Shown here: positions 1 through 12,045 of the stretch, piece by piece | How positions within the stretch are numbered: the first letter of the stretch is position 1 | How the letters are laid out: the number at the start of each line of letters is the position of its first letter | Assembly: GCA_023374025.1 (NCBI GenBank) | Contig: SIJG01000062.1 | Span: 319,488 to 383,487 of the forward strand | DNA length: 64,000 nt | Reading direction: 5' to 3' | Source: Heterodera schachtii | Lineage: Eukaryota; Nematoda; Chromadorea; Rhabditida; Heteroderidae | The notes under the pieces: model-generated | Told to the model about the DNA's origin: nothing | The model's input: only the letters and a program-made list of their open reading frames with translations | Database searches by the model: none | Translations under genes and position numbers: made by a program

Positions 1-3000
1 TTGTCGAACTGAGAAGTCATACCCACAATGATTGCGAAGTTTTTAAACTTTTCTTCAATTTTAATCTCATTAAAAAGTGTTTGCCACTTTTTCTGATTTT
101 CGGATAAAATTTTATTTCCTAAATTCATTTATTTTTAAATTAATAAATAATATTTCCCAAACCGAGGGCAAATTCTTCGACAATTGTCTTAAGCGTGAAT
201 TTATTCACATTGAAAGTTGTGTTTTGTTCGGGAAATTTTGGCGTAATTATTGTCATTGGATTTTGCCCAATCAATGGGGGCCAACGGAAAACAATTTGAT
301 TCTTTGTGATTGGAGTTAATTCATTAAGCATAATCGGAACACGGGCCCAATCCCTAAATTAGGCAATTTTAATTTAATATTCCAAATTTTAATTTCAATT
401 TTATTACCATTTTGAGTAAATCGAGAAAAATTGGTGCAATAAATATGACAAAGGCGCATTTGGAAAGAGCAGACAAATTTTAGATGCCATAATTGAACAA
501 GAAATGCCGTTAAAATAACCAAAAATGCCCGAATAAATGAGGCGAGCTGCAAAAATTAATTTTTCGAAGAAAATTTATTATTATTAATAAAATTATATTT
601 AAATAGTTAATTTTTTTAGTATTATTTAACCGACTTTTTGCCCAAACTTTGACGATTTTCAATAAATTCGCAAATGCATTTTTGTCCGGCAAAATTGACA
701 GTTGAAAATGTGCCGATTGATAAGCTAAATTTTGAATTTTCATTTAAAATTATTATTTTTATTCACCCGCCAACGAATAAATGCCAGATTCGTATTTAAT
801 TTCCTCAATTATTTTTTCCCGTAATAAATCACCGCCGTCATTTTGTTCCAAATATTTTTCTGGCACTGGCACAAAAGACAGATCAATTTCGAAACTTTCA
901 AGCTCAATTCTAAGCAGTTGAATCCTTCCCGAAATGCAACTGACTTTGGCATTTGCCAATTTCTGTCATTTAAATTAATGTTTATTATTTAGATAATTAA
1001 AAAATATTTTATAGGCCCTAAATTAATAGAAAGAAAGCACTTACTTAAGCGTAATTTCGATCAAAAAATACACAGCATTAAAATGGGGAAATTAAAACCA
1101 AAAATACCAATTTTAGACTATTTGTTATAAAAAAAATTTTCCTGTTCTATTTCTTACAAAGTATTTGTTCAAAAAATTAAAAAAATTTTGTAATTTAAAT
1201 CAAAAAATTAATTTTTAGGTTAAAGCACTTAACAATTTCACCTAGAAATAAGTTTTCATGTAAGCATTTCTGCCTTTTTGGATTTCTTTTTCCATATACA
1301 ATAAATCCCGGCCCTATTTATTATTTTCCTTTCCAACCTTTTTTAGGATTGTAAATAATGTTTCGTCGTCCGATCCATAAAAATTGTTAACATTTATTTT
1401 GTTGGACACAACACAAATCAAGTCCAAATCGGACCCATCCAATTCAGATCCAATCAAAAATGATCCGTTCAACAGCAATTTATGACCTACAATAAAATAT
1501 GGCTTGAGTCTTTTTATTTCCGAATAATTTTGTCAAATATTGAACAACAACCAACTTCTACATTATTGGTATGGTGCTAGATCGACCCAAAAAAAACTCA
1601 GTGATTTATAAAATAATTAAATTTAATTATTCATTCATTAAATTTAAACGCATTTTACATGAATAATGAATCTTAGAAAATATATTCCATATATAAATGA
1701 ACTTGTTGACTGCAAAAAAGAAATTAAATTGAAATTTTCGTATCGGTATGTTTTTTTTTAGGTCGGAGATAGAATGCTGTAAGCATACCCCTTTTTTCCG
1801 CCCATGGGTGAAAAATATATTTGTGCAAAAAAATTAGAACAAAAATAGCGATTTTTATATTATTATTTTTAAATTTATATTAAAATATTAATCATATAAT
1901 TAAATTCATTGACACCGATTAATATAATTAAATTTAATTATTTTATAATCACTGAGTTTTTTTTTTGGATCGACTCAGCACTTCTTGGTATCATTTAGAG
2001 CCCAGAAATTAATGTGCAGATCCAATTCACATTTAGTGATTTTATGTCAAGGAAATTTTGGGCGGTGCCAATTATTAGGTTTTGCAATAATCACATCATA
2101 ATTCTGTCAAAGTATTCCGGAAAATATAAAGTTAACCGGGTCACTAACAAGATTGAGATTTAAAAGTTACCATGATAAAAAACCTTTTCTGGATTTCCTG
2201 TTTTTGGTCATAAAATTATGTAATTAGTAAAAATACAGGATTCCGGACAGGAGCGTGAAAAATTAACAAAATAAAAGTTTTGTTTTAGATTATATGCTAC
2301 CGAATGATACCAGAATTTAAATTTATTACCGATTGAGCCGAGTTTTGTTGCCCATTCATCAATTAGCTTTTCAATTTGTTTTTTTACTTTTACAATTTTT
2401 TCTTTATTCTTTTGACTTATTTCAAACGGAGCGATGAATTGGATTAACTAATTAAAAATAAGAATTGAAATATTAATTAAGTTGTTTCTTTTTTACCTCA
2501 TTTGATAGTTTAGTTTCACTTTCACGAGTGAATTGAGTTGTTCGGATTAAATCGTAATCAAAAAAATTGTCATCATTATAAAGAAAAGCACCTATTTTAA
2601 TTAAAACATTTCTTTAATAATAATTAAAAGAAATTTAACCGATTTTCTGTTGTTTTTCCATCTTTTCAATGTTCTCCACGGATTTCACCAAATTTTCCAC
2701 ACTTTTGAAAAGGGAATTCAGCCGTTCCATGTTAATTATGTGTGAATAATAATAATGTTGCAAATTTGGTGCGCATTTCGTTTTATCCGATTCGTTTGAA
2801 GCCGTAATTTTTTGCACATTTTTTGCTACCAAAATGGAAAATATATGCGTGTGAAGAATGGCTAACATTTTATTGAATTCTGTGCTTTCAAATGACCCAA
2901 ATTGGGTGGTAATTAGCTCATTTCCTTTTTTATCACTTTGGGGAATTGGCACGGTTTGTTTGGGAGAATGGGTTTTAAATTGGGCACTTTCTTTTTCAAT

Positions 3001-3063
3001 TTTCAACAATTCAATCGCCTCCAAATATTCAATTGTTTTAATTAAAATTCTTTCATTTTGCAC
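1..3063 (-). CDS. Poly(A) polymerase, 3' part beyond the window edge
   Basis: Adds poly(A) tails to pre-mRNA 3' ends in the nucleus, if the family function holds. Exons on the minus strand with matching phases: 3063-2640, 2591-2497, 2447-2330, 1486-1338, 962-767, 724-635, 546-408, 353-163 and 118-1. The nucleotidyltransferase core is visible: NGSFLIGSELDGSDLDLICV (G-S motif and first two catalytic Asp, exon 1486-1338), then FEIDLSF with the third Asp (exon 962-767), VKVWAK and IYSGIFGYFNGIS of the central domain, and MTIITPKFPEQNTTFNV, close to the MPIITPAYPQQNSTYNV signature of PAPs. The first exon adds about 140 mostly helical residues not expected in a usual PAP. An additional exon between 1338 and 962 may be missed. 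The C-terminus lies left of base 1. The 1.49-2.33 kb intron carries a foldback repeat. Family assignment is strong; the N-terminal start is inferred. Confidence 0.85.
1580..1974. mobile_element. Foldback/MITE-like repeat in a PAP intron
   Basis: The two ends are inverted copies of each other over about 50 bp. The left end reads GATCGACCC, an A-run, ACTCAGTGATTTATAAAATA; the right end is its reverse complement with few mismatches. There is no coding content. It lies inside the intron between PAP exons 2447-2330 and 1486-1338. Confidence 0.6.
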
Positions 3064-3373
3064 TACTAAATTTAATTTTGCTTTTTATTTTCTAAATTAA
3101 TTTATTAATAAATTTTGATTTTATACTACCGAAAATATATAGGTTATAATTAGGGGCGAATTCTAGGTTTTTACTTATTTTTTCTGCGGCTTTAATTAAA
3201 TGAGAAAAGCACGAAACTTTCGCCCCAATTTTGGCACGAAAAAAGCTACAGATTTTCCAAATTTTTCGCCCCCTATTTAGGCCCCTAAAATGGAATTTTT
3301 TGCCCATAAAAATCCTGGCCTAGTTATAATATTCCATATATATTTTTTGGTCATTCAATTTATAAACTATTAT

Positions 3374-6300
3374 TTAATGATTAAATTTAGGTTTTCCTGA
3401 CTCAAAGGCATATTTATCCAACTCATTGTGCACAAAATATAATTTCTCCATCAAAAATTGCATCGTTTCGAATTTGTCCAATTTAATGCCGACAAATTCC
3501 TTCCATTTTCCATTAAATTTTTCCCAATTGTTTTTTTCGGCAATTTCATTCTTTGCACTTTTCCCAATAAATTTGCGCTTCGTTTCAATTGCCTTTCCTA
3601 ACAGAGAAATGTGCAAAAATGGCAAACATTCGGCGCCAAATTTATCTTCAAAATAATTTTTGTATAAAATAGTCAAAAAATGGTCGTCCATTAAATCTGA
3701 AAGTTTGATAATTATTTAACACAGGAATCGCATTCGTCCTTGGATGCCATCTTTGGATTTGGGCTTCGCCGATTGGAAAAATGAAAGAATCCTATTTTCC
3801 AAGGATGTCCTTGGAAATCGGCATTGGAAAAAATTTATTAAAAAAGCGGTGTGAGAATGCAAAAAAAAAAAAAAAAAAAAAAATTAGAAACAAAAAATAT
3901 TGGAAAATCCTTCTGGGGGGGGGGGTAATTAGAGACTGGGCGATTAATGGAGATTGGAGGATAATTAGAAAAAATACGGTAATGCATTTTTATGCGTCCT
4001 TAGATTTCACTATTTTTGCCATTATGTCCTTGGAAATCAGTATACCCGTCCTTGGAAAGCGAGTTTTTTCAATGCGAACCCTGATTTAACTCATTAATTG
4101 TCATTTATGTTTCTTTACCAATCAGTTTAGAAATTCCCATTTTCTTCAGTGACACAATGCAAGTGATGTCACGCGTTCTCTTCGTTAAATTTTTTGGCGA
4201 ATTTTTGACATTTTCTCTTAATTTTTCTCCTTTTCTTGGTTTTTCATTTCTTTCAAGCGATTTTGTTCCATTTTCTGAATTATTCTCATTTTTAATTGAA
4301 TTTTCGCTATTATTTTTTTGCTTTTCCGACGAATAATTTTTCTTCCGTTTGCCATTTTTCTCTTTTCCTTTTGACTTTTTATTCTGACTTTTCTGAATCC
4401 AATGCTCATTTTCCCTATTCATTTCTTCCATTTCTTCATTAAATTCAAAATCTCCATCAATTTCTTCCTCTTTTTCTGTTTCTTCTTTTTTTGGTATTTT
4501 CTCTTTTTCCTTAAATTTTTCTTCCTTTTTTTCATCTGATTTTATTTCATTCATTTTATAATTTTTGCTTTCTTTCTCAATTAATTCTTCATTTTGGCCT
4601 TCATTTGTATCGTAAAAAATTTGATCGGAATTTTCGGACTCTGACGAATTTAAACTTTCATCGGAAGCAGTTACAAATTCATGCTAAAACAAATGATTTA
4701 TAGTCTTAAATTCCTTCATTAAATTAGTTACATTGCTCAAAAGCTTTTCAATTCTTGCTTTTCCGTCGCTTCCCAATAATTTTTGGCACTTTTCTTCTAA
4801 ATTCATAAAAAATAAATTATTAAAAATAATATGTGACTTACAAGGGAAGCACTCCCAACTTGGGTTAAACCCAGACCCCGGAATTCCCCGATCTTTTTGG
4901 ATTTCTTCCCGATCCCCGACCTGTCAACCCCGAGCCCCCGATATGCATTCCCCCACGGGGAGCGGGGAATTTTTAGACTGCTAAGGATTGCCTTTACAAA
5001 TTAAATTTTCAAAACACAATATGCCAAAGGATATTTATCAACCCAGGTTCGGCTGGGACACCCTCGTTTGGGCGCCGCTCGTTTGGGCGCCAGCCCAGTT
5101 TTTGGACTATAACTTTTTTCTTTGTCAACCAAATCTAACATTGTTGGCATCATTCGAAAGCCCTAAGTGTTCTCTATTAGCATGCAAATTTCGAAAAATC
5201 TCGTTAAGGTTCAAAAAAGTTATGGCCAGAAGAATTCATACAACCCGATTTTCCAACTTTTTTGGCTCGAACTTTTTTTAAAACTTAACGAAATTTTTTG
5301 AAATTTTGCAGGCTATTAGAGCATCTGACGGGCTATCGAAAGATACCTACAATGTTAGATTTGGTTGAACGAGGTGGACCCGGTTCGGCTCCCCTCCAAG
5401 AAAATGATTTTTGCTCCTTTTTTTCTTGAATATTATTGAAGGCGATTATAAATATTTAATAAGTTTGGTTTTCCCATTGGATTATTCACTCACTGTTTTT
5501 GACCAGAAATGCGCCAAATTCGTCCCCATTTTCTCCCTCCAATAAATTGGCCATTTTGTCCATGTGCAATTTGGCCACCATTTCGTCACCATCTTTTTTT
5601 CTTTTATCCTTCAAATGTTTGTCCATGCACAGAATGAATTTGGCAAGTTGCGTCAGTTCGAGTTGGAAAAGGGCGTCCAATTTTAAGTCGTCAAATTTTT
5701 GGTTGTACTCATCCGCCACTTCGCTTACGCAAATTTTCAGTGCGCGGAACAGAGAAACGTCGGAGGGCCCATCCTCCCACAAAAACATCGGTTGCTGATC
5801 ATCAGTCTGATCAGCTGACTATAAAAAAGGGGAATGATTTAGCCAAGGTTGGTACTCAAAAATTTAAAAAATAGAATATTCGTGCAAAAATCATTTCGCT
5901 TTTTGAGTTTAAAAAAAAAACTCTATTTTTCTAAAAATTTAAAAAACTCCTAATAATATGTGTCTTCTTAGGGGTGTATTTTTCGTTTTATTGCATTTTT
6001 ATTAACAACTTTTGGGCAAAGCATCAAAATAATTGAAAATATTTTTTCAAAATTTTTTTTCGTTTTTAGGTGCTAAAAATAAAAAACTAGAAAATAGTTG
6101 CTAATAACTCGAAAAGTAGCTTAACAATAACCGAAAAAAGATGTTTTTCGTGCGTTTCAGGCCACGGGGAGCTCAGGAAAAAAATTGTGAAAAAAATATA
6201 AATGGAGGAGCCCTACTTATTAATATTATTATTTTTTAATTAATTAACTCACAAATGAGAAGAAATTTTTTCCTTCCTTTAATTCGCTTATCATTTCTTT

Positions 6301-8901
6301 CATTTTGGCAACTTTGTTTTTACTATCCTTGGCCATTTGATGCGTTACTTTCCGTACAAATTTTTCTCTTTTCCAAAAATTGCTTACATAAAATATCCAA
6401 TAATCTCCCAAATTGTGAAAAAATTTTACTCTTAAATTATCCTTTACAAAATGTTCTTCTTCGCTAACATTTCCTAAAAAAGCATTAAAAAATTTAAATT
6501 TATTTTAATTTTTATTAAAAATAATAAATACCCACCTGTTTTTATGCTTTTATTTTGATTTCCTTCTTTATAGAAAAAGTTTTGCGTCCATTCTTCGTAC
6601 AATCGAATTTCCAAAATCATTTTGGCCCTCCAATTGCCAATTTTTGAATGATTTGTAAACAATGATTCATATAATGCATAAAAAACATTTTTATCATTTC
6701 TCTCACCTATTTTGCAATTAAGCCGTAAATAAAACCCCGAAATATGTAAAAATATGTAATTAAATGAGCCACTAATTTCGCTTACACAAAATGCCAAATT
6801 CCTGCCGAAATGTTCTACAAAGAAGTAGAGCACGTGCAAATCCGAACAGATTGACCAGCTTTTTCCACGCCTTTTCAATTTCGTATTGGTTATTTTTTGC
6901 TGCAATTTCGCTGAAAAATAATTGATTTTTGAATTTTTAAAAATTAATTTTATTGTTTCACAATTTTAATGACCATTTCAAATATTTTATTAATCTTTTT
7001 CTCGAGTGAAATGATTTGAACAGATCGCTGAGCATCCATTCTGCTATTTCCTCAAAATGATCTTTCACTGTCTGTTGCGCTTTCTCTTGGGTTTCACACG
7101 ATGGCCACGGCGGATTTTGCCGTTTGAATTCGGCACCATTTAATGTACTCAAAAGAGTGTATTTTTCTCTTAACAGTAAACAAACTGCCGCAATATTCAG
7201 ACTTTTAAGCGCACTACCTATGAAAATTCTAAAAAAAAAAAAATTATGAGCAATGTTTTAATGAGTCGACAAAAGACCAAATGCTCGGATTTCTAATCTT
7301 ACCGTTTAAAAAATTGGGTTGCTAAAATCGTATCTATTTCAGGGTTTTTGGTACCTATTTTTGGGATTTCTGAAAATTCCAATTAAAAATTTTGTGTTTC
7401 TAATATTTTTTTCACTTTATTTAATCTTTTTCATTTACAAATGGAACACTTTTTTACTATTTTTTTCCTAATTTTTTTTTAAATTTGTTTGGCATTTCGA
7501 TGCATATTTTGCACTTTAATACCTAAAAATTTCATCTAATTATTAAAAATGTAATTAATTATAAATTATTTACGTTTGCAACTTGTTGTTGATGTCCGTG
7601 TATAATGAGTTTTCCGAGCCGGATATTCTCTTCTGCTCCAATATTTCTTTGTTCTGTTCCGTTTTCCACTTGAGCATGTAAAAATGGGTGTAAATTGCAA
7701 TTTTCAAAGCCAACCCTTCTGTATATTCTTCGGACGTTGTTTTGAAATAGTACAAATAGCTGTTGTCCAACAAAATGTGTTGTGCCCCATCGTAAGGCAA
7801 AAATGGAAAGCGAAGAATGGTGTACATAAAATGAAATGCTAAAATTGGTAATTTTTACTAAAGCTGGCGGGATCGGCACTTTAATGGCCTGAGAGGCATG
7901 AAGAAAAAAGGGGCCGAGAAATATGACGCGGGAAAGCCGGGAATTTCCCGACAGAAAAAGCTTTTTTAAGTAAAAAATCATTTAATCCTTCAGATAGGAT
8001 TAACCTGAGATATCTCGCTTATTTGACATCAAAAAAAGCAAAACCAAAATAAATAAATTAGAAAAGTTAGCGAAAAAAATGAATGAAGGATTAAATTGAT
8101 CTGGAAGCTGAGCTTGAAATATTGAGAATTTCCATCCAGCAGTCCCCACAAACTCTAATCTTTTACCATGAGCAATTTCTTCGCCTGGATATGCATTTGA
8201 CATTTCTATTTGGAGGAAGAAGATAATAATGTAAATGAGGCAATGCGGTTGAAGACACATCAAAAATAAGTAATTAAAAAGTTAAAATAGGTAATTTAAA
8301 AATAATAAAAATGATTATTATTATTTTAACTTTAAATTATATAATAGTTATGATTTTTTAATATTTAAAAATGCATTTTTATGAATAGTTGGGTGAAGTC
8401 ATTCCATTGTAAATATGGGCAATCTCTTCTAGAAGATGAAACGCATGCCATACACTAAGATAATCAATTTTTTTGTGAGATATAAGCCTTATTTTATTTC
8501 TCACGTGTAAATGTTTTATAAAATATATAATGTAAAAATAATAAAAATTAACGATGAATATGGAGATTTTCGTAATATAAAAAAAGGTATGAAAATTTTT
8601 TTGTTTATTTTTTGTCAAAATCTAAAATATTTTGAGCGTTTTAAGTTTTAAAATAAAAACTCCGGAAAATTTTTAATTTACAAAAGTTTCGAATAGCTAT
8701 TAATAAATTTTGATGCTAAAAATTGTTAAAAATAAAGAAAATTTTTTTTATATATACCTGTATATAAAAGTTTCACAAATTGCATTTCTGTTTTTTGGCC
8801 GCCAAGTGCACGCACAATGGTCATCAAGGAAAAAATAGTGCTATGTCGACCGACGAAAAGTGCAAAAATCAAGTCCTTGATTTCTGCATATGATTTTTCA
8901 T
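3374..8901 (-). CDS. Large multi-exon protein of unknown function
   Basis: I do not recognise the family. Eleven minus-strand exons join with consistent phase: 8901-8758, 7838-7574, 7333-7303, 7228-6974, 6910-6786, 6706-6536, 6473-6253, 5818-5494, 4796-4732, 4683-4119 and 3696-3374 (stop). Only the junction between 7574 and 7333 stays unresolved. The protein is about 830 residues, intracellular in character, with no signal peptide seen. The first half is helical and rich in aromatic and hydrophobic residues. The exon at 4683-4119 is a strongly charged low-complexity Lys/Glu/Asn tract. The last exon (about 107 aa) is again folded-looking and helical. The 5' end is open because exon 8901-8758 enters in phase 1. 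The intron at 3697-4118 contains a hAT-like element. The stop is about 310 bp from the PAP start, so co-transcription is possible but unproven. Confidence 0.6.
3722..4083. mobile_element. hAT-like non-autonomous element
   Basis: A 362-bp element inside an intron. The ends are CAGGAATCGCATT and, inverted, CAGGGTTCGCATT. The flanking 8-mers are ATTTAACA (3714-3721) and ATTTAACT (4084-4091), a target duplication with one mismatch, as expected for hAT insertions. Inside are copies of the phrase GTCCTTGGAAATC, an A-run (about 3860-3884) and a G-run (about 3917). The same GTCCTTGG phrases recur at 61.34-62.11 kb. No transposase. Confidence 0.65.
5045..5392. repeat. Foldback repeat of the GGTATCATTCGAAAG family
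   Basis: Imperfect inverted repeat in the intron between exons 5494 and 4796 of the large minus gene. The left arm contains CAACCAAATCTAACATTGT followed by a variant of GGTATCATTCGAAAG and GTTATGGCC. The right arm is the inverse of this. Related units occur at 15.64-15.91, 23.17-23.31, 29.24-29.34, 30.16-30.29, 38.60-38.93, 41.95-42.63 and 46.86-47.32 kb. Confidence 0.6.
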
Positions 8902-9490
8902 CTAATTATTAGATTAAAGTTAAAGAAATTACAAAAATTATATTATATTTGAATTCAAAAAGTTACTATATATATTATATATAGTAAAATTATTTTTGAT
9001 AATTTTCAAATGAAAAAAGTAAGAATAGATTTTATGGAATATTTAACTTAATACTTTCATGCCAATATATTAGCATGGTCCAAATACATAAATGAATTTT
9101 TCTAATAAAGCCTAGGCCCAAGCAATCCTATGCCTAGCCTAAAGCTCAACCATAGCCTAAGCCTAGCATGCCTATGTACGTTTTCCTTTGTATGTTTCAC
9201 CATGACACAATTTAACATCATGGTAAATTGTATTTTTTTTATTGGTCTTCGTCAAAGTGTTTCAATATTTTTACAACTAAAAATCGGGAAAATTTTGAAA
9301 AAAGTAATTTTTTATTTAATTGAATTATTATTAATAAGTTTTTTTTTTCTTTTGCTTCCTTTGAAAAATAGCAAAAATTATTTTTACTTTATATATAAAA
9401 TAACTTTTAATTTTGGAATGAAATTATCAAATAATTAGAAGAAAAATCATGTGCTTATCAAGTGCTTGATTTTTGCATCTGATTCCCGAA
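8902..9490. other. AT-rich intergenic stretch with degenerate GCCTAA repeats
   Basis: No coding exon seen. Around 9110-9175 there are several GCCTA and GCCTAA units, the complement of the nematode telomere unit TTAGGC, spaced irregularly. About 9440-9490 repeats part of 8850-8900 (AAATCAAG...CTTGATTTTTGCA) in imperfect form. Confidence 0.35.
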
Positions 9491-9601
9491 ATGTCGGCCC
9501 CCGCAAATGTCCCATTACACCCGAATAACTTGAAATCGGGAAGAAAGTTAGCTGTCTTAACAAAATTTGGCCTTTTTATTTCGTTACAATTGTTATTTCG
9601 T
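9491..9601 (+). CDS. 5' exon of a small membrane protein (partial)
   Basis: ATG at 9491 opens a frame whose first residues are MSAPANVPLHPNNLKSGRKL, followed by a hydrophobic stretch (FGLFISLQLLF). It ends at a good donor (C|GTATGT) in phase 1. The layout of a polar N-terminus and then a membrane helix resembles small ER membrane factors such as VMA21, but I see no convincing second exon. The minus strand of the same segment is also open, so the strand is not certain. The possible acceptor near 9674 leads into low-quality sequence. Confidence 0.35.
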
Positions 9602-9992
9602 ATGTATAATAATTTTATTCGGTTTATTTCTGTATTTGAAATTGTTTTTAATTTGTTTAATTCAATATTTTAGTGATATCATTTTTCTCAATAAGAATAT
9701 GTAGGCAAAATATAAATATTTTAATAAATTCTTCGCAAACTCCCTTTTTTTCCTTTTCACATTCCATAAAAAGCATTTTATTTTCGCTCGCCACACAGAG
9801 AGAATTTTTAAAACCACACTCTTAAAGAAAATTATAAATTCCCGATCAAAAATTGTGAAAAATTAATATGGCTTCACTTTTGGAATTTTTTTTAATATAA
9901 TTACGATTTAATTGGACGGACTAAAAAAAATTAATAAGCAAATTTTTATTAATTTGTTTATAAAGACTTTCTCAAAGAATTGATATTGGCCA

Positions 9993-10289
9993 ATGTTTCT
10001 GCTTTGGCTTTCCCTTTTGGCACTGCTTTTGGTCCCATTTTCATCATTTGCTGAAGAAAAAGAGTATTTTTTTTTTCATATATTACATCTTATGAAAATA
10101 TTTATGCTAATCTAATGAAGTGGATATAATTGTTTATTCAAATTGCTTTTCAGTTGCTGCACCGGATGCAACGCGCAAAATGTGAAATGCTTGTCCAAGT
10201 GCCACGGTGTTGCCACCAAATGCCACATGAAATGCCTTTCGGCATTCGACGAATGCTCCGCTGAATGCGATTACAAATGCTGGGGTTGA
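9993..10289 (+). CDS. Secreted ten-cysteine mini-protein
   Basis: Two exons, 9993-10063 and 10154-10289, joined by a 90-nt GT-AG intron in phase 2, give a 68-aa product. The first 20 residues (MFLLWLSLLALLLVPFSSFA) are a textbook signal peptide. The mature part of about 48 residues has ten cysteines spaced C-C-x2-C-x6-C-x3-C-x6-C-x3-C-x6-C-x3-C-x3-C, and ends Cys-Trp-Gly. This implies five disulfides. No known family is recognised. An AATAAA lies at 10313. It sits about 650 bp from arm A of the inverted duplication, near other secreted-protein genes. A role outside the cell is likely; an effector or antimicrobial role is only a guess. Confidence 0.75.
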
Positions 10290-10471
10290 AGAAAAAAAAA
10301 CAAAATATCGAAAATAAACGATAAAATATGACCAATTAGCTAAACAATAAAAAATCAAATGAATAAACATCATAATACATATTTCAATGAAATAAGAATA
10401 AACGGTAACATAAATTTTGTCCATTTTTGGCAAACTTAAATTTTTCTCAAATATATTTGCTTGAAAAATTA

Positions 10472-10684
10472 TTAAATTTGATCAAAATAATTTGGAAAAT
10501 TCCAATAAAAGTTTATCGCATTTTTGTAATTGATTTTGTCCAACAATTTTAATGCCCACTCAATTTCCCTTTGGGTTTTCAAATAATGCCGACAAAACAC
10601 AAAAGATGCCACTTTTAATCTTCCGGTTTTTGTCCAACATTTTTCGAAAAAAACATTGGAAAATTGAGTTAAAAAGAGTAAAAA
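10472..10684 (-). CDS. 3' exon of an unrecognised minus-strand gene
   Basis: A 71-codon open exon with acceptor TTAG at 10685-10686 and a TAA stop at 10472-10474. The translation has clear coding character and a mix of aromatic, Lys and Leu residues (for example VASFVFCRHYLKTQREIEWA, then a Leu/Asp/Lys/Asn-rich tail). A possible upstream exon near 10713-10740 (MTIINEKTK) does not match in phase, so the 5' part is not resolved. No family recognised. Confidence 0.45.
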   Translation of the reverse strand, partial: FLLFLTQFSNVFFEKCWTKTGRLKVASFVFCRHYLKTQREIEWALKLLDKINYKNAINFYWNFPNYFDQI

Positions 10685-10936
10685 CTAATTTTAGAGCCGT
10701 AAGATCCGAGTTAATTAACCTTTAGTTTTCTCATTTATTATCGTCATTTTACAATTATATATTTTTTTATAATTGCCGAAATTTCCACATTATTCTTTAA
10801 GAAAATATTTCTGAAAAATAATCTTGTTTCTACAACGAATTAATATTTATTTACATATATTTCCTAAATTTACAAAATCCACAGCTAATTAATGGACAAT
10901 AATCAAAAGGTACCAAATCTTTTCAGTGATGCATTT

Positions 10937-11677
10937 TCATTGGGTGTGTGAGCCGGCCAATCCAGGCATAGAAATCACACTTTCCGAGTTGGGCACATTT
11001 TGGACATGGACACCTTAAGAAATTAAATGATTTGCTATTGCTTTCTTAATTGGCTTTACCCTTGGGGCCATCGATGGGCACTTTGCCAATGCTAATGCCA
11101 AACTCTGCACATTTCGAGTCAATCTCAGTGACTTTCTGACCAAACTGCCCACTCAATGTCTGCCATTCGCTGTTGTTGCTGGCATGGGAAGAAGCGGAGG
11201 CGGCAATGGCGAACATGGCACGGACGAAGCCGAGGCTGTGGGCACACTCATCAAAAAGGGGGAAGAGATATTTAAAAATGATTTAAAAATAAATAAATAA
11301 TTATTAGGCAATTGTCCATTAATTGGTTATTACCAGCAGAATGAGTGGCAAGGGATGCTTCGATTTCGGCCAAAAGAGTTCGATCACCGCCATTCGAGCA
11401 GCCGATCAGTTGGCCTTTCAATGCGCCCGCAACATTTTGGGCATCCGAACAAAGCGATGACTTGGAAAAGGAATGGGCGAAAGTGCCAACGTAATTGGCC
11501 ATCAGAGAGACCACTTTTTGACTGCCGGGACAGCACGGATCTGTCGGAAAACAACAAATTATTAAATTAAATAATAAATTAAAAACAATTATTACGCGGT
11601 GCCGAAAAGCAACATTGGCACAGCAAACAGACAATTGCGACGATGGCGAGCACAGAGACGGACGGGGAAGAAGACAT
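10937..11677 (-). pseudogene. Secreted-family copy A1, exon-3 acceptor lost
   Basis: Exons by homology: 11677-11596, 11540-11334, 11251-11060 and 11013-10937. The start MSSSPSVSVLAIVAIVCLLC is a signal peptide ending near CCFSAP. Exon 2 encodes the CCPGSQKVVSLMANYVGTFA core, and exon 3 begins DEC and carries the Ala/Ser-rich helix. The splice acceptor before exon 3 reads TTTTTTG where the arm-B copies read TTTTAG or TTCTTAG. The next AG lies 5 nt into the exon and would shift the frame. Exons 1, 2 and 4 are open. It is either a pseudogene or it makes a truncated, differently ended product. Confidence 0.7.
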
Positions 11678-12045
11678 TTTTGGAGGGATTTCTTTGGATT
11701 ATCAAATGAATGTATTGGTTGGTTGGGTGTTGGTTGGCTATATTTTCGGAGCTTAAATACTTTGTTTATTGTGAAATGGCAGCCAAAGAATAGGGCAAAT
11801 TGACGTTGGCATTTGCCGACAAACATTTTTATGAAAAAAACATATCAATTCTGCAAAACCGGCAATTTCCTGTCTTTCAAAATTGATGTGTTTTTTTCAT
11901 AAAAATGTTTGTTGGCGCCAATTTTTCTTTCATTTTGGCTTCCATTTTACAATAAAATGTATTTAAGGCTCCAAAAAAATATTCAATTCCAACATCCAAA
12001 CCAACCAATACCATTAATTTGATAATCCGAAGAAATCCCTTCAAA
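11678..12045. promoter_or_regulatory. Bidirectional promoter between copies A1 and A2
   Basis: Exactly 368 bp separate the two ATGs, the same as in arm B. The two halves mirror each other. Each has TATTTAAG about 80 bp before its ATG (11751-11758 inverted; 11960-11967 direct) and a block containing TTTGTCGGCAAATGCC or its variants nearer the centre. On the A1 side ATGCCAA is kept (inverted, about 11809). On the A2 side the corresponding block is changed to TTGGCGCC. Confidence 0.6.

Noticed and set aside
4218..4409. 63-aa minus-strand Lys-rich ORF
   Set aside because: Shadow frame of the charged exon 4683-4119.
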